Below, piece by piece: positions 16,576 to 25,180 of a stretch of 64,000 nucleotides of DNA. This DNA is from CAYUYV01 sp964522525 (GTDB lineage Bacteria > Pseudomonadota > Alphaproteobacteria > JAJFIK01), in the NCBI GenBank assembly GCA_964522525.1, contig CAZFWG010000003.1:36160-100159 (forward strand). The letters are read 5' to 3'. Both the position numbers and the translations under genes were made by a program. The notes under the pieces are model-generated. The model saw nothing but the letters and a program-made list of their open reading frames with translations. It was not told where the DNA came from and searched no databases. Each line of letters begins with the position of its first letter. Within the stretch, counting starts at the first letter, position 1.

Positions 16576-17838
16576 CTACAGGGGCAACAGACCGACGACG
16601 GCACCGGTCATCCCCGTCGCCAGGGTGCCCGCCACAAGGGAACGCATGCCAAGGCCGGCCACTTCCGCGCGACGTTCCGGCACCAGGGTGCTCAGGGTCG
16701 AAATCAACATGCCGACACTGCCCAGATTGGCGAAGCCGCACATGGCATAGAGCATGATGACCCGGCTGCGCGGGCTCAAGACATCTTCTTCAAGGGCCGC
16801 CATATCCAGATAGGCGAAAAACTCGTTCAGGATCGTCTTTGTGCCCATCAAAGCGCCAGCGTCCATGGCCTCCGACCAGGGTATCCCATAGAACCAGACC
16901 AGGGGCGCAAAAAACCAGCCAAAAATCCGCCGTACCGTGAGAGGCTCTCCGGCGACCAGGGGCAGATTGGCCAAGGCGAGGTCGGCCAGGGTGACGAGCG
17001 CCACCATCACCAGCAACATCGCCGTAATGGTCAAAAGAAGGGTCAAGCCCTCCCGCGTGCCTTGAACCACGGCATCCATCGAGCCTTCATAGTGCAGGCC
17101 CTTGGTCCCCAAATCGGCATCCGTGATCCCCTCATCGGGGACCATGATCCGCGCGATCATGATCACGGCCGGCAGGGAGATCAGGGAGGCCGTCAGGATA
17201 TGGGCGACGGCGCCGGGGACCACGGGCTCAAGTACATTGGCATAGAGAACAAGAACCGTGCCCGAAACCGTGGCGAGGCCCACGGACATCAAAAGGAACA
17301 TCTCCCCCCGGCTGAGCCGGGAGAGATAGGCTCGAATGAAAAGGGGCGCCTCGACCATCCCCATGAACAGATTGGCCGCCGCCGCGAGGCCCGACGCCCC
17401 GCCGATGCCGAGACTGCGTTGCAGGGCAAAGGCGAAGACCCGGGTGATCACGGGCAGGATGCCCCAGTGCCACAAAAGCGCGGCCAGGGCCGACACGACA
17501 ATCACGAGGGGCAGGACGCGGAAGGCGAGCGGCACCAGATTGGCGTTCGGATTGGTGACCTCGAAGGGCAGCGGGTCGATGGCCAGATAGCCGAAGACAA
17601 AGCCCGCGCCTTCATTGGTGGCCGCCTGGAGCGCGCCAATCACCGGCGTCACCGCCAACAACACCTCCCGGAATAAGGGAACCTTGAGCAGCAAGAGCGC
17701 CAGGCCGAGCTGAAGACCGACGGCGACCACCACCATGCGCCAGTCGATCGCCTTTCGATCCGTGCTGAGCGCCCAGGCCAAGCCGATCATGACGCCGATC
17801 CCGGCAGCGCTTTGCAACATCAACGGCCAATTCGCCAT
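16576..17838 (-). CDS. NupC-family nucleoside transporter
   Basis: A concentrative nucleoside transporter (CNT/NupC) of 420 residues that takes up nucleosides with a proton or sodium gradient. Characteristic stretches are GVMIGLAWALS near the N-terminus, GAGFVFG (in TNEGAGFVFGYL), VEAPLFIRAYLSRLSRGEMF, the VSGTVLVLYANVL segment and GFANLGSVGML near the end. The ATG at 17838 has GGGGAAGG just upstream and begins a membrane helix, so it is preferred to a 14-codon longer frame. It stands alone on the minus strand. Confidence 0.9.
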   Translation of the reverse strand: MANWPLMLQSAAGIGVMIGLAWALSTDRKAIDWRMVVVAVGLQLGLALLLLKVPLFREVLLAVTPVIGALQAATNEGAGFVFGYLAIDPLPFEVTNPNANLVPLAFRVLPLVIVVSALAALLWHWGILPVITRVFAFALQRSLGIGGASGLAAAANLFMGMVEAPLFIRAYLSRLSRGEMFLLMSVGLATVSGTVLVLYANVLEPVVPGAVAHILTASLISLPAVIMIARIMVPDEGITDADLGTKGLHYEGSMDAVVQGTREGLTLLLTITAMLLVMVALVTLADLALANLPLVAGEPLTVRRIFGWFFAPLVWFYGIPWSEAMDAGALMGTKTILNEFFAYLDMAALEEDVLSPRSRVIMLYAMCGFANLGSVGMLISTLSTLVPERRAEVAGLGMRSLVAGTLATGMTGAVVGLLPL

Positions 17839-18071
17839 GGGTTGCCTTCCCCATTCCGCTATAGTGGTTGTACGTCCCAATGAAATGCGGCTCCCGGCTG
17901 TTGGTGTCCGGGAACACGCGGCAGGGACTTTAGGGCCCCTGGGCCGCGGACACTACCGGGCGGCTCCTCGACCCCGACGGGACACGGCATATTATGGACC
18001 CATGGCCGGAGACGGCTCATGAACTGATGGCCGGAGACGGCCGTCGCTTCGCAGGGCGGGAGGGAAAAGAG

Positions 18072-18518
18072 ATGGGGTTTCGCGGCTGGGTGGCCCTTTT
18101 GTGGTTGGTCACAGGGACTTTTGCCGGTGAGCGGGCGTTGGCCCAGAATCGGCCCGGGGTTGATTTCTGCAATCTGAGCGCGGAGCGGGTCACGTTCGCG
18201 GTGATCTATCCCCAAACCGATGAGCGCGGCCGGACCTTCCTTGAAGGCCTTGGCTGGCTTCCGCTTGAACCCGGCGCCTGTATCGGCCGGGGCCTGTCGG
18301 GCGATTATTCCGGTCGCACCATCCATATGCGGGTGCGGCATTTCCTGGCCGACGGCAAAATCCGCATCGAAAAGGGAAATGTCCGGTTTTGCGCGACCGA
18401 GGACGCCAATTTCATTGTCCGAGGCCCGGAGCTGCAAAACTGCCGGCCGGGCTATATGGCCCTGGGTTTCTTTCCGGTCGAAATCACGAAGCGCAACTCG
18501 ATCATCGATATTCGCTGA
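18072..18518 (+). CDS. DUF1036 family exported protein
   Basis: A 148-residue protein with a signal peptide (residues 1-25, ending ALAQ) and a DUF1036 domain: VDFCNLSAERVTFAVIY, GLGWLPLEPGACI and paired Cys in VRFCATED and ELQNCRPGY. DUF1036 proteins are small secreted proteins of unknown role common in alphaproteobacteria and cyanobacteria. The ATG at 18072 has GGGAGGGAAAAGAG upstream; an upstream in-frame ATG would spoil the signal peptide. Confidence 0.8.
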   Translation: MGFRGWVALLWLVTGTFAGERALAQNRPGVDFCNLSAERVTFAVIYPQTDERGRTFLEGLGWLPLEPGACIGRGLSGDYSGRTIHMRVRHFLADGKIRIEKGNVRFCATEDANFIVRGPELQNCRPGYMALGFFPVEITKRNSIIDIR

Positions 18519-18584
18519 CGAAAAAGGGCGCCCGGCGCGATTGTCGCGGGGCACCCTCGTTCAAGCTCAAGGCCTGGCGCGCCG

Positions 18585-18686
18585 TTACATCAGCCCGCTA
18601 CCGACCTGGTTGTAGACCAGGACGATAAAGCCGGCCACGGCGGCGAGCAGGGCCAGGGTTTCGAAGACACGAACGGTTACGCGCAT
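18585..18686 (-). CDS. 33-residue single-pass membrane peptide
   Basis: A very short frame encodes MRVTVRVFETLALLAAVAGF followed by a second hydrophobic half (IVLVYNQ) and VGSGLM. The first seven residues are positively charged, then about 18 hydrophobic residues form one transmembrane segment. AAAGGA lies about eight bases upstream of the ATG, a good ribosome site. It is convergent with the DUF1036 gene. The length, charge pattern and ribosome site resemble small regulatory or stress membrane peptides, but no family was recognised and expression is unproven. Confidence 0.55.
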   Translation of the reverse strand: MRVTVRVFETLALLAAVAGFIVLVYNQVGSGLM

Positions 18687-19015
18687 GGTCTTTTCCTTTG
18701 TTTCATCAGATCCTTAGCCGGATCCCGATGGGCAGCACGTGGTGAATCGCCGCCAAAAGAGAACTGCCAAGCTTGCATGCCTGATCTGCGCTGCGGGCAC
18801 CCATGCCCGACCCGCCCGAATGACGGGCAAACGCGATGGAAGGTCCTTGGGAGGCGACCAGCCTTGACCCCCCTTCTCCCCTGGTCCAATGAATCGGGGA
18901 ACGGGCGCCCGGGCTTAGCGGTCGGCAATGTCCCCCAGACGGGGCGCCCGGACCGGCGCGCGAGATGGACCCGGGGCGCAAACAGGGCCAGGGCATAAGA
19001 CACAAGGAGTGACAG
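18687..19015. other. Intergenic region with no recognised gene
   Basis: About 330 bases upstream of the SDR gene. It should hold divergent promoters for the small peptide and the SDR gene, but none could be called. It contains an 18-base string (18766-18783) equal to a common cloning-vector polylinker segment, discussed as a finding. Confidence 0.4.
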
Positions 19016-19924
19016 ATGACCATTCGTTTCGATGATCAGGTGGCCGTGGTGACCGGCGCCGGCGGCGGCCTCGGTCGGTCCCATGCCTTGGAACTGGCGC
19101 GGCGCGGCGCGAAAGTCGTCGTCAACGACCTGGGCGGCGCGGTCGACGGCAGCGGCGGATCCTCGGAAGCGGCGGAAGCCGTTGTCGCAGAGATCAAGGC
19201 CGCCGGCGGCGATGCGATCGCGAATGGCGCCAGCGTCACCAACAAGGAAGGCGTGGCCGGTCTCGTCAAGCAGACCCTCGATGCCTTCGGCCGCTGCGAC
19301 ATCCTGATCAACAATGCCGGCGTCTTGCGGGACAAGTCCTTCAGCAAGGTGACCCTTGAGGACTTTGAATTCGTCGTCGACGTCCATCTGATGGGTGCCG
19401 TCTATGTCACCAAGGCCTTCTGGCCGGTGATGCGGGAACAGCAATACGGCCGGATCGTCATGACCACCTCCTCGACCGGGCTGTACGGCAATTTCGGCCA
19501 GACCAATTACGGCGCCGCGAAGCTGGCCCAGGTCGGCTTCATGAACACCCTCAAGCTTGAGGGGCAGAAGGACAACATCAACGTCAACACGATCTGCCCC
19601 GTCGCGGCGACGCGGATGACGGAAGACCTGATGCCCCCAGAAGCCCTGGAGATGTTGAAGCCGGAATTCGTTACCCCGGCCGTCATGGTGCTGTGTTCCA
19701 AGGACGCGCCCACGGGTGTGATTTTGACGGCGGGCGCCGGCGTGTTCGCCCAGGCCAAGATCGTTGAGACCCGGGGCCTCTCGCTCGGCCGAGGCCCTGA
19801 TCTGTCGGCGGACAAAGTGTGGGACAACTGGGACAAGATCACCGACGACAGTCAGGCCAAAGCCTATTTCCAAGGCGGCGAACAGACCATGAAGTTCTTC
19901 GAACTCGGCCAGAAGGTCGAATGA
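19016..19924 (+). CDS. SDR-family 3-hydroxyacyl-CoA dehydrogenase-like protein
   Basis: A 302-residue short-chain dehydrogenase resembling the dehydrogenase domain of peroxisomal multifunctional enzyme type 2 and bacterial homologues. It has the cofactor motif VTGAGGGLGRSHALEL (residues 11-26), VVNDLGG, the NNAG motif in LINNAGVLRDKSF, catalytic Ser in TTSSTGLYG and YxxxK in NYGAAKLA. A C-terminal extension (PDLSADKVWDNWDKI) also fits that group. It probably acts on 3-hydroxyacyl-CoA in beta-oxidation. AAGGAGTGACAG precedes the ATG. The transporter genes follow 60 bases downstream. Confidence 0.87.
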   Translation: MTIRFDDQVAVVTGAGGGLGRSHALELARRGAKVVVNDLGGAVDGSGGSSEAAEAVVAEIKAAGGDAIANGASVTNKEGVAGLVKQTLDAFGRCDILINNAGVLRDKSFSKVTLEDFEFVVDVHLMGAVYVTKAFWPVMREQQYGRIVMTTSSTGLYGNFGQTNYGAAKLAQVGFMNTLKLEGQKDNINVNTICPVAATRMTEDLMPPEALEMLKPEFVTPAVMVLCSKDAPTGVILTAGAGVFAQAKIVETRGLSLGRGPDLSADKVWDNWDKITDDSQAKAYFQGGEQTMKFFELGQKVE

Positions 19925-19984
19925 TCCGCCCCCGGACCCGGCCGGTCACCCCCTTCAACGGAACCTGGCCGCGGAGCGAAATCC

Positions 19985-20875
19985 ATGTTTCCCGAATGGC
20001 TTGAAATCGATGGGTTCGAGGACGGAGTTAACGGCTTCGTCCGGTGGCTCGTCCAGGCCTACGGCCCCTTTTTCGACACCATTGCCGGTGGCCTCCTCTG
20101 GCTCCTGGTGCGTTTTGAGAACCTGCTCCAGGCCACACCCTGGTGGCTGATGCTGGTGCTGGCGATGGGGCTTGCCTTCCATGCGAGCCGCAAGATCTCC
20201 CTGGCGGCGGGTCTTGGAGTGGGCCTCTTCCTGATCGGCGTTCTGGGCTACTGGGACCTGGCCATGCAGACCCTGGCCCTCATGCTGGTCTGCATTACGC
20301 TGAGCATCACCATCGGCATCCCCTTAGGCATCGGCGTCTCCCGCAGCTCCCTGGCCCGCCGGCTTGCGACACCGGTCCTCGACGCCATGCAGACCTTGCC
20401 GCCCTTTGTCTATCTGATCCCGGCGGTTCTGTTGTTCGGCCTCGGCAAGGTCCCGGCGATCATTGCCACACTGATCTATGCCACGCCGCCCGTTGTCCGG
20501 CTGACGGATCTGGGGCTGCGCTATGTGGACCAGGAAGTCGTGGAGGCGGCCGATGCCTTCGGCGCCAGTCCTTTGCAGAAACTCTGGCGCGTGGAACTGC
20601 CGTTGGCCCTGCCCAGCATCATGGCCGGCATCAATCAGACCACCATGATGGCCTTGAGCATGGTGGTGCTGGCCTCGGTCGTGGGCGCCAAGGGTCTGGG
20701 CCAGGAAGTGCTGAGAGGCGTTCAAACCGTCGATGTCGGTCGCGGCCTGACGGCAGGGATCGCGGTCGTGGCGCTCGCCATCGTCCTGGACCGGATCACC
20801 CAGGCCTATGGGCGCCGGCTCGAGTTCCTGCAGGCCAAGGGGGATGAAGCGATGGCGGAAGGATTGGACGGTTGA
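19985..20875 (+). CDS. proW: ABC transporter permease, glycine betaine/proline type (ProW)
   Basis: A 296-residue inner-membrane permease of the ProW/OpuAB family. After a short cytoplasmic lead (residues 1-40) come about six helices. The BPD_transp_1 core includes DAMQTLPPFVYLIPAVLLFG, the GKVPAIIATLIYATPPVVRLT stretch and the EAA-loop EAADAFGASPLQKLWRVELPLALPSI. It pairs with the overlapping ATPase gene. No ProX substrate-binding gene follows, so the substrate (compatible solute or choline) is inferred from family only. Confidence 0.9.
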   Translation: MFPEWLEIDGFEDGVNGFVRWLVQAYGPFFDTIAGGLLWLLVRFENLLQATPWWLMLVLAMGLAFHASRKISLAAGLGVGLFLIGVLGYWDLAMQTLALMLVCITLSITIGIPLGIGVSRSSLARRLATPVLDAMQTLPPFVYLIPAVLLFGLGKVPAIIATLIYATPPVVRLTDLGLRYVDQEVVEAADAFGASPLQKLWRVELPLALPSIMAGINQTTMMALSMVVLASVVGAKGLGQEVLRGVQTVDVGRGLTAGIAVVALAIVLDRITQAYGRRLEFLQAKGDEAMAEGLDG

Positions 20876-22059
20876 GCGTCGTTCTCGATACGGTCACCAA
20901 GATCTATGGCCCGAAGCCGGAGCAGGCGCTCGCCCTTCTCGAGCAAGGAGAAAGCCGCGATGCCATCCACACCCAGACCGGCAATATCGTCGCCCTCAGG
21001 TCGGTGTCGCTGGAGATCCCCCAAGGCCAGACCACGGTCATCATGGGCCTGTCCGGCTCCGGCAAATCGACCCTGATACGGATCATCAACCGGCTGATCG
21101 ATCCGACGGCGGGGCGCGTCCTGGTGGATGATGTGGACATCATGGGGCTTGATGCGGGCGCCATTCGCACCCTGCGCCGTGACCGGATGGCCATGGTCTT
21201 CCAGCATTTCGCGCTCCTGCCCCACCGCACGGTCCTTGACAATGCCGCCTACGGATTGGAGATCCAGGGCATTTCCGCCCCCGCCCGGGCAGAAAGCGCG
21301 CGCGGTTGGATCGAGACGGTCGGGCTCTCGGGCTATGAAAACGCGCGGCCCCATGAGCTCTCCGGCGGGATGCGTCAGCGCGTCGGTCTCGCCCGCGCCC
21401 TTGCGGCCAACACCGACATTCTGCTGATGGATGAGCCCTTCAGCGCCCTCGACCCCCTCATCCGCAAGGACATGCAGGATCTCTTGATCCGCCTTCAGAG
21501 GGATCTGAAGAAGACCATCATCTTCATTTCCCATGATCTCGACGAGGCGCTGCGCCTGGGCGATCACATTGCCCTTCTCCAGGGCGGCGAACTCGTGCAG
21601 TCGGGGACACCCGCGGATCTGGTCCTGAAACCCAAACCCGGCTATGCGGAAACCTTTGTGCGGGACGCCAATCGCGCCCGCGTGCTGACCGCCTCCCAGA
21701 TTGTCGAAAAATGTCCCCTCGTCATTCGGGACACGGACCGCCCGTTCTCGGCCTTGAGGGATATGACGGATGCGGATGTCAGCCTTGCCTGCGTCGTCGA
21801 TGGCCGGGGCGTGCCCCTGGGCATGCTCACCGCGGATGACGCACGCGCGGCGGCGGGCAACACGGATACCGTGGTCGGACAGATCATGTCGGCGGTGCCG
21901 ATCCTGGCCGGCACCATGACGCTTGAGCAGGTCTATCGCCCGCTCATGCGCTCACCCCATCCCCTCCCCGTGGCGGCGGGCGAGCGGCAGGGACCCCTTC
22001 TGGGGATCGTCACGCGGGACGCGGTCCTCCAGGCATTGGCCGACTCGACGCCCGTTTGA
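20872..22059 (+). CDS. proV: ABC transporter ATPase, glycine betaine/proline type (ProV)
   Basis: A 395-residue ATPase. Walker A GLSGSGKST, Q-loop in MVFQHFALLPHRT, ABC signature LSGGMRQRVG, Walker B ILLMDEPFSALD and the H-loop FISHDLDEAL are all present. The C-terminal third forms a CBS-domain pair, as in ProV/OpuAA, where it senses ionic strength or nucleotides. Translation starts at TTG 20872, overlapping the permease's TGA stop, so the two are coupled. Its stop is only seven bases from the converging RND pump gene. Confidence 0.92.
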   Translation: MSVVLDTVTKIYGPKPEQALALLEQGESRDAIHTQTGNIVALRSVSLEIPQGQTTVIMGLSGSGKSTLIRIINRLIDPTAGRVLVDDVDIMGLDAGAIRTLRRDRMAMVFQHFALLPHRTVLDNAAYGLEIQGISAPARAESARGWIETVGLSGYENARPHELSGGMRQRVGLARALAANTDILLMDEPFSALDPLIRKDMQDLLIRLQRDLKKTIIFISHDLDEALRLGDHIALLQGGELVQSGTPADLVLKPKPGYAETFVRDANRARVLTASQIVEKCPLVIRDTDRPFSALRDMTDADVSLACVVDGRGVPLGMLTADDARAAAGNTDTVVGQIMSAVPILAGTMTLEQVYRPLMRSPHPLPVAAGERQGPLLGIVTRDAVLQALADSTPV

Positions 22060-22066
22060 ATGTCCT

Positions 22067-25000
22067 TCAAGCCGCGGCCTGTCGACGGATCGACAGGGGA
22101 CGCGACCGCGTGATCAGCAGGAACATCTGCGGCACGAAGAAGAAGGAAATGATCGTCGACAACAACACGCCCCCGGCGATCGCCGTTGCGAAGGGGGGCC
22201 AGAAGCCGCCTACGGACAGGATCAATGGCAGGAACCCGCCGAAGGTGGTCAGGGTGGTCGAGAGGATGTGGCGGCTTGCCTCCACGACCGTGTCCTCGAT
22301 CGTCTGGAGATCCCCATCGATCGCCTTCTGATCAAGTCTGAGCGCGGAGAGAATGATGATCGTGGCGTTGATCGCCACACCGATCAAGCCGATGATCCCG
22401 ATCAGAGGCTGAAAGCCGAAGGGGAAATTACCAAGGGCCAACGCCAGGACGCCGAGACCCATGGACAGGCCGGCCACGGAAAACACGACGGCGCTCAAGC
22501 GGAACGAATTGAAGGTCAACACCACCGTCGTGACCATCAGCATGATGATGAGACCGAGGGAGGCCACCAGCGCCCCGACCGCGTCGGAACGCGCCTCGTC
22601 GTCCCCGCCAAAGGACAGTCTGGTTCCGGGCGGCAGTTCAACGCCTTCCGCTTCCCACAATGCCCGGAACTGCGTCAAGGCCGTGGACGGCAGGGTTCCG
22701 GCCTTGATGTAGCCCAGGACCGTGTTGACCCGTTCCCCCTGGAACCGCGTGATCGTGCTCGGCTCCGGCTCCAGCACGATATCGCCGAGGGCACTGATCG
22801 GCGCGCCCTGGAAATCGAGCAGCCGGTCATCACCGCTTCCCGGCGCGAGAACATAAAGGGACGCCAACTCGTCGAAGCGGGACCGGGTCTCGTCATCGAG
22901 GCGCACGCGGATCCTCAACTCCTCGGTCCCCTCGACGATCGTACCGCCGAAAGTCCCTTCGAGTTGGGAGTCAAGCGCCCGTGCCACATCGACCAGGGAA
23001 AGCCCAGCCTGACGGGCATCATCTTGATCCGCATCGAGCCATAATTTGGGTTCCCCGCCGGCAAGGCTCGCCGTCGTGTGGGTCACCTGGGGAATGCGGC
23101 TCAAGAGGCGGCGCGCCTTTTCGCCCAGGTCCTGAAGCTCCTTCAGATCACGGCCGAAAAAGCGCAATTCGATCGGCGCATCGACGGGCGGCCCCTGCAG
23201 AAGCTGGCGGGCAACGAACTGGACGTCGGGAAAGGTCGCGTCGAGCTGGGCCTGGACATCATTGATCAAACGATACATGCCGCGCAGGGACTTGGTGGTC
23301 ACCATGGCTTCGGCAAAATTGCCGACCCCATCCTGGTTCGAGGACAAATTATAATAGAACTTGGCCGCGCTGGTGCCGATATACCATTGGATGCTCTCGA
23401 TATCGTCCCGGGCACTGAGCAACTCTTGCGCTTCCTCGACGACCCGCACCGTCTCTTCGATGGAGCGTTGGGACGACAGGCGCAATTGAATCTGGAACTG
23501 ATTGCGGTCCGCCTCCGGAAAAAAGGCATCGGGCAAGGTCGGCAGCGCGGCAAAGCCGATCGCCGGAATGACGATGGCGGCCAGAATGGACAGGCGCGGC
23601 GCCCGGAGGCTCAAGCCCAAGACGCTCCTGAAAAGACGCCCCATCCAAGGGAGGCTGATCCCGCCCACCCAGAACGGCACCTTGTCCTTGTCCACCTTCT
23701 GCAGCCCGCCCGGCAGGAAAACCCCGCTCAACGCCGCCCCGACCGTCAAGGCCAGGAGGAATGACAGGATCAGCATGGCAATCACGCTGGCGGAAATCGG
23801 GCCGACAAACTCACCGACCGCCCCCGGAAGAAGGCTGATGGGCGCGAAGGCAAGAACGGTCGTCAGCGTGGAGCTCAAAAGAGGCAGCCAGAGCCGTTGT
23901 ATCGAGAGGGAAACGGCATCATGGGCACTCAGACCGTCGAGAAGACGGCGCCGGATGGCATCGGTCATCACGATCGCCGCATCCACCAGCAGACCCAGGG
24001 CAACGATCAGCCCCGTGACCGACATCTGGTTGATGGGAAAACCCAAAATATTGAGAACGACAAGGGAAGACAGGCCGGTCAGCGGAATGGCCGCCGTCAC
24101 GATCAGGGCCGATCGCCACCCCAGCGTGATGAAGAGCACGACAACCACGAGGCCCGCACCAATCAACAGGTTCCGGATCAGGCCCGAAAACCGTTCCTCC
24201 GCGTAGGCACTCTGGTCAAAGATGATCTGAACCTTGATGCCGTCGGAGACACGCTCGTTGAAAGTGGCAATGGCCGTACGCACCGTCGCCGTCCAATCAC
24301 TCACGCGCAGGTCATCATCCATCCGTGTCGCAACGACGACGGCCGGCTTGCCGTCGATCAGGGCCAGTTCATCCGGAGGCGAGACGAGACGGCGCTCGAG
24401 ACGGCCCACATCCCCGACCCGCACGATCGCGCCGCTTTCGTCCTGGCGGATAGGGACTTCCCGCAGTCGGGAGAGGGAGTCGAGTTCGCCACGCACTTCG
24501 AAGACATATTCGTTGCGGGTACCGCGAAACTGACCGGCCGCGACCTTGGCGTCGGCATTGGCAATGGCCTGGGCCACGTCGTCCTCGGACAGGCCCAAGG
24601 ATTCAACAACCGCCGCGTTGATGGACACGACGACTTCCTCTTCCGGCGCTCCGATAATATCGACAAATTCCGTCCCGGGAACATTGCGCAGACGATCCTG
24701 GAGGCCCTCGGCGACCCGTTTCAGGATCAAGAGGTTGGGCGCGCTTTCCGAGTCCCAGACCAGGGCCACCTTGACCGTGAAGGCATAGGTCCGGTCATCA
24801 TCGAATTCCGGTGTCGGTACATTGGCGGGAAAGTCCCGTTCCGCATCAGCCACGGCATCCCGAATGATCGCAAACGGACCATCCGTTTCATAGATCGTGT
24901 CTTCAAGCTCGACCGTGACGAGGGAGATGCCGGTCCGCGAAGACGAGGTGATCTCGGCGATCTCCGAAACCTCCCGCAACTCGTTCTCAAGCTTCTCCGT

Positions 25001-25180
25001 CACTAGGGCTTCGACCCGATTGGCGCTGGCGCCGGGAAAATTCGTCACGATCGCCGCGAAACGATTGGTGATCTTCGGGTCTTCTTCCTGGGGCATGGTA
25101 AAAAGGGCCGAGAGCCCGCCGACCAGGACGACGAGGATCGTGAGGACCAGGAGCCGGGGATTGTCGAAAAACGCGGTCAT
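22067..25180 (-). CDS. RND-family efflux pump, inner-membrane transporter
   Basis: A 1037-residue resistance-nodulation-division transporter. It shows a short first helix, two large periplasmic porter loops (about 40-330 and 560-860) and twelve helices in two sixes. The fourth-helix region GLIVALGLLVDAAIVMTDAIRR is in the first half, and GVAINATIIILSALR is its counterpart. Family length and two-fold symmetry are intact. The substrate is unknown; the sequence is nearer the hydrophobic-efflux/AcrB group than the heavy-metal CusA group. It is coupled to the upstream adaptor gene by ATGA overlap (25177-25180). No TolC-like gene is present. Confidence 0.93.
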   Translation of the reverse strand: MTAFFDNPRLLVLTILVVLVGGLSALFTMPQEEDPKITNRFAAIVTNFPGASANRVEALVTEKLENELREVSEIAEITSSSRTGISLVTVELEDTIYETDGPFAIIRDAVADAERDFPANVPTPEFDDDRTYAFTVKVALVWDSESAPNLLILKRVAEGLQDRLRNVPGTEFVDIIGAPEEEVVVSINAAVVESLGLSEDDVAQAIANADAKVAAGQFRGTRNEYVFEVRGELDSLSRLREVPIRQDESGAIVRVGDVGRLERRLVSPPDELALIDGKPAVVVATRMDDDLRVSDWTATVRTAIATFNERVSDGIKVQIIFDQSAYAEERFSGLIRNLLIGAGLVVVVLFITLGWRSALIVTAAIPLTGLSSLVVLNILGFPINQMSVTGLIVALGLLVDAAIVMTDAIRRRLLDGLSAHDAVSLSIQRLWLPLLSSTLTTVLAFAPISLLPGAVGEFVGPISASVIAMLILSFLLALTVGAALSGVFLPGGLQKVDKDKVPFWVGGISLPWMGRLFRSVLGLSLRAPRLSILAAIVIPAIGFAALPTLPDAFFPEADRNQFQIQLRLSSQRSIEETVRVVEEAQELLSARDDIESIQWYIGTSAAKFYYNLSSNQDGVGNFAEAMVTTKSLRGMYRLINDVQAQLDATFPDVQFVARQLLQGPPVDAPIELRFFGRDLKELQDLGEKARRLLSRIPQVTHTTASLAGGEPKLWLDADQDDARQAGLSLVDVARALDSQLEGTFGGTIVEGTEELRIRVRLDDETRSRFDELASLYVLAPGSGDDRLLDFQGAPISALGDIVLEPEPSTITRFQGERVNTVLGYIKAGTLPSTALTQFRALWEAEGVELPPGTRLSFGGDDEARSDAVGALVASLGLIIMLMVTTVVLTFNSFRLSAVVFSVAGLSMGLGVLALALGNFPFGFQPLIGIIGLIGVAINATIIILSALRLDQKAIDGDLQTIEDTVVEASRHILSTTLTTFGGFLPLILSVGGFWPPFATAIAGGVLLSTIISFFFVPQMFLLITRSRPLSIRRQAAA

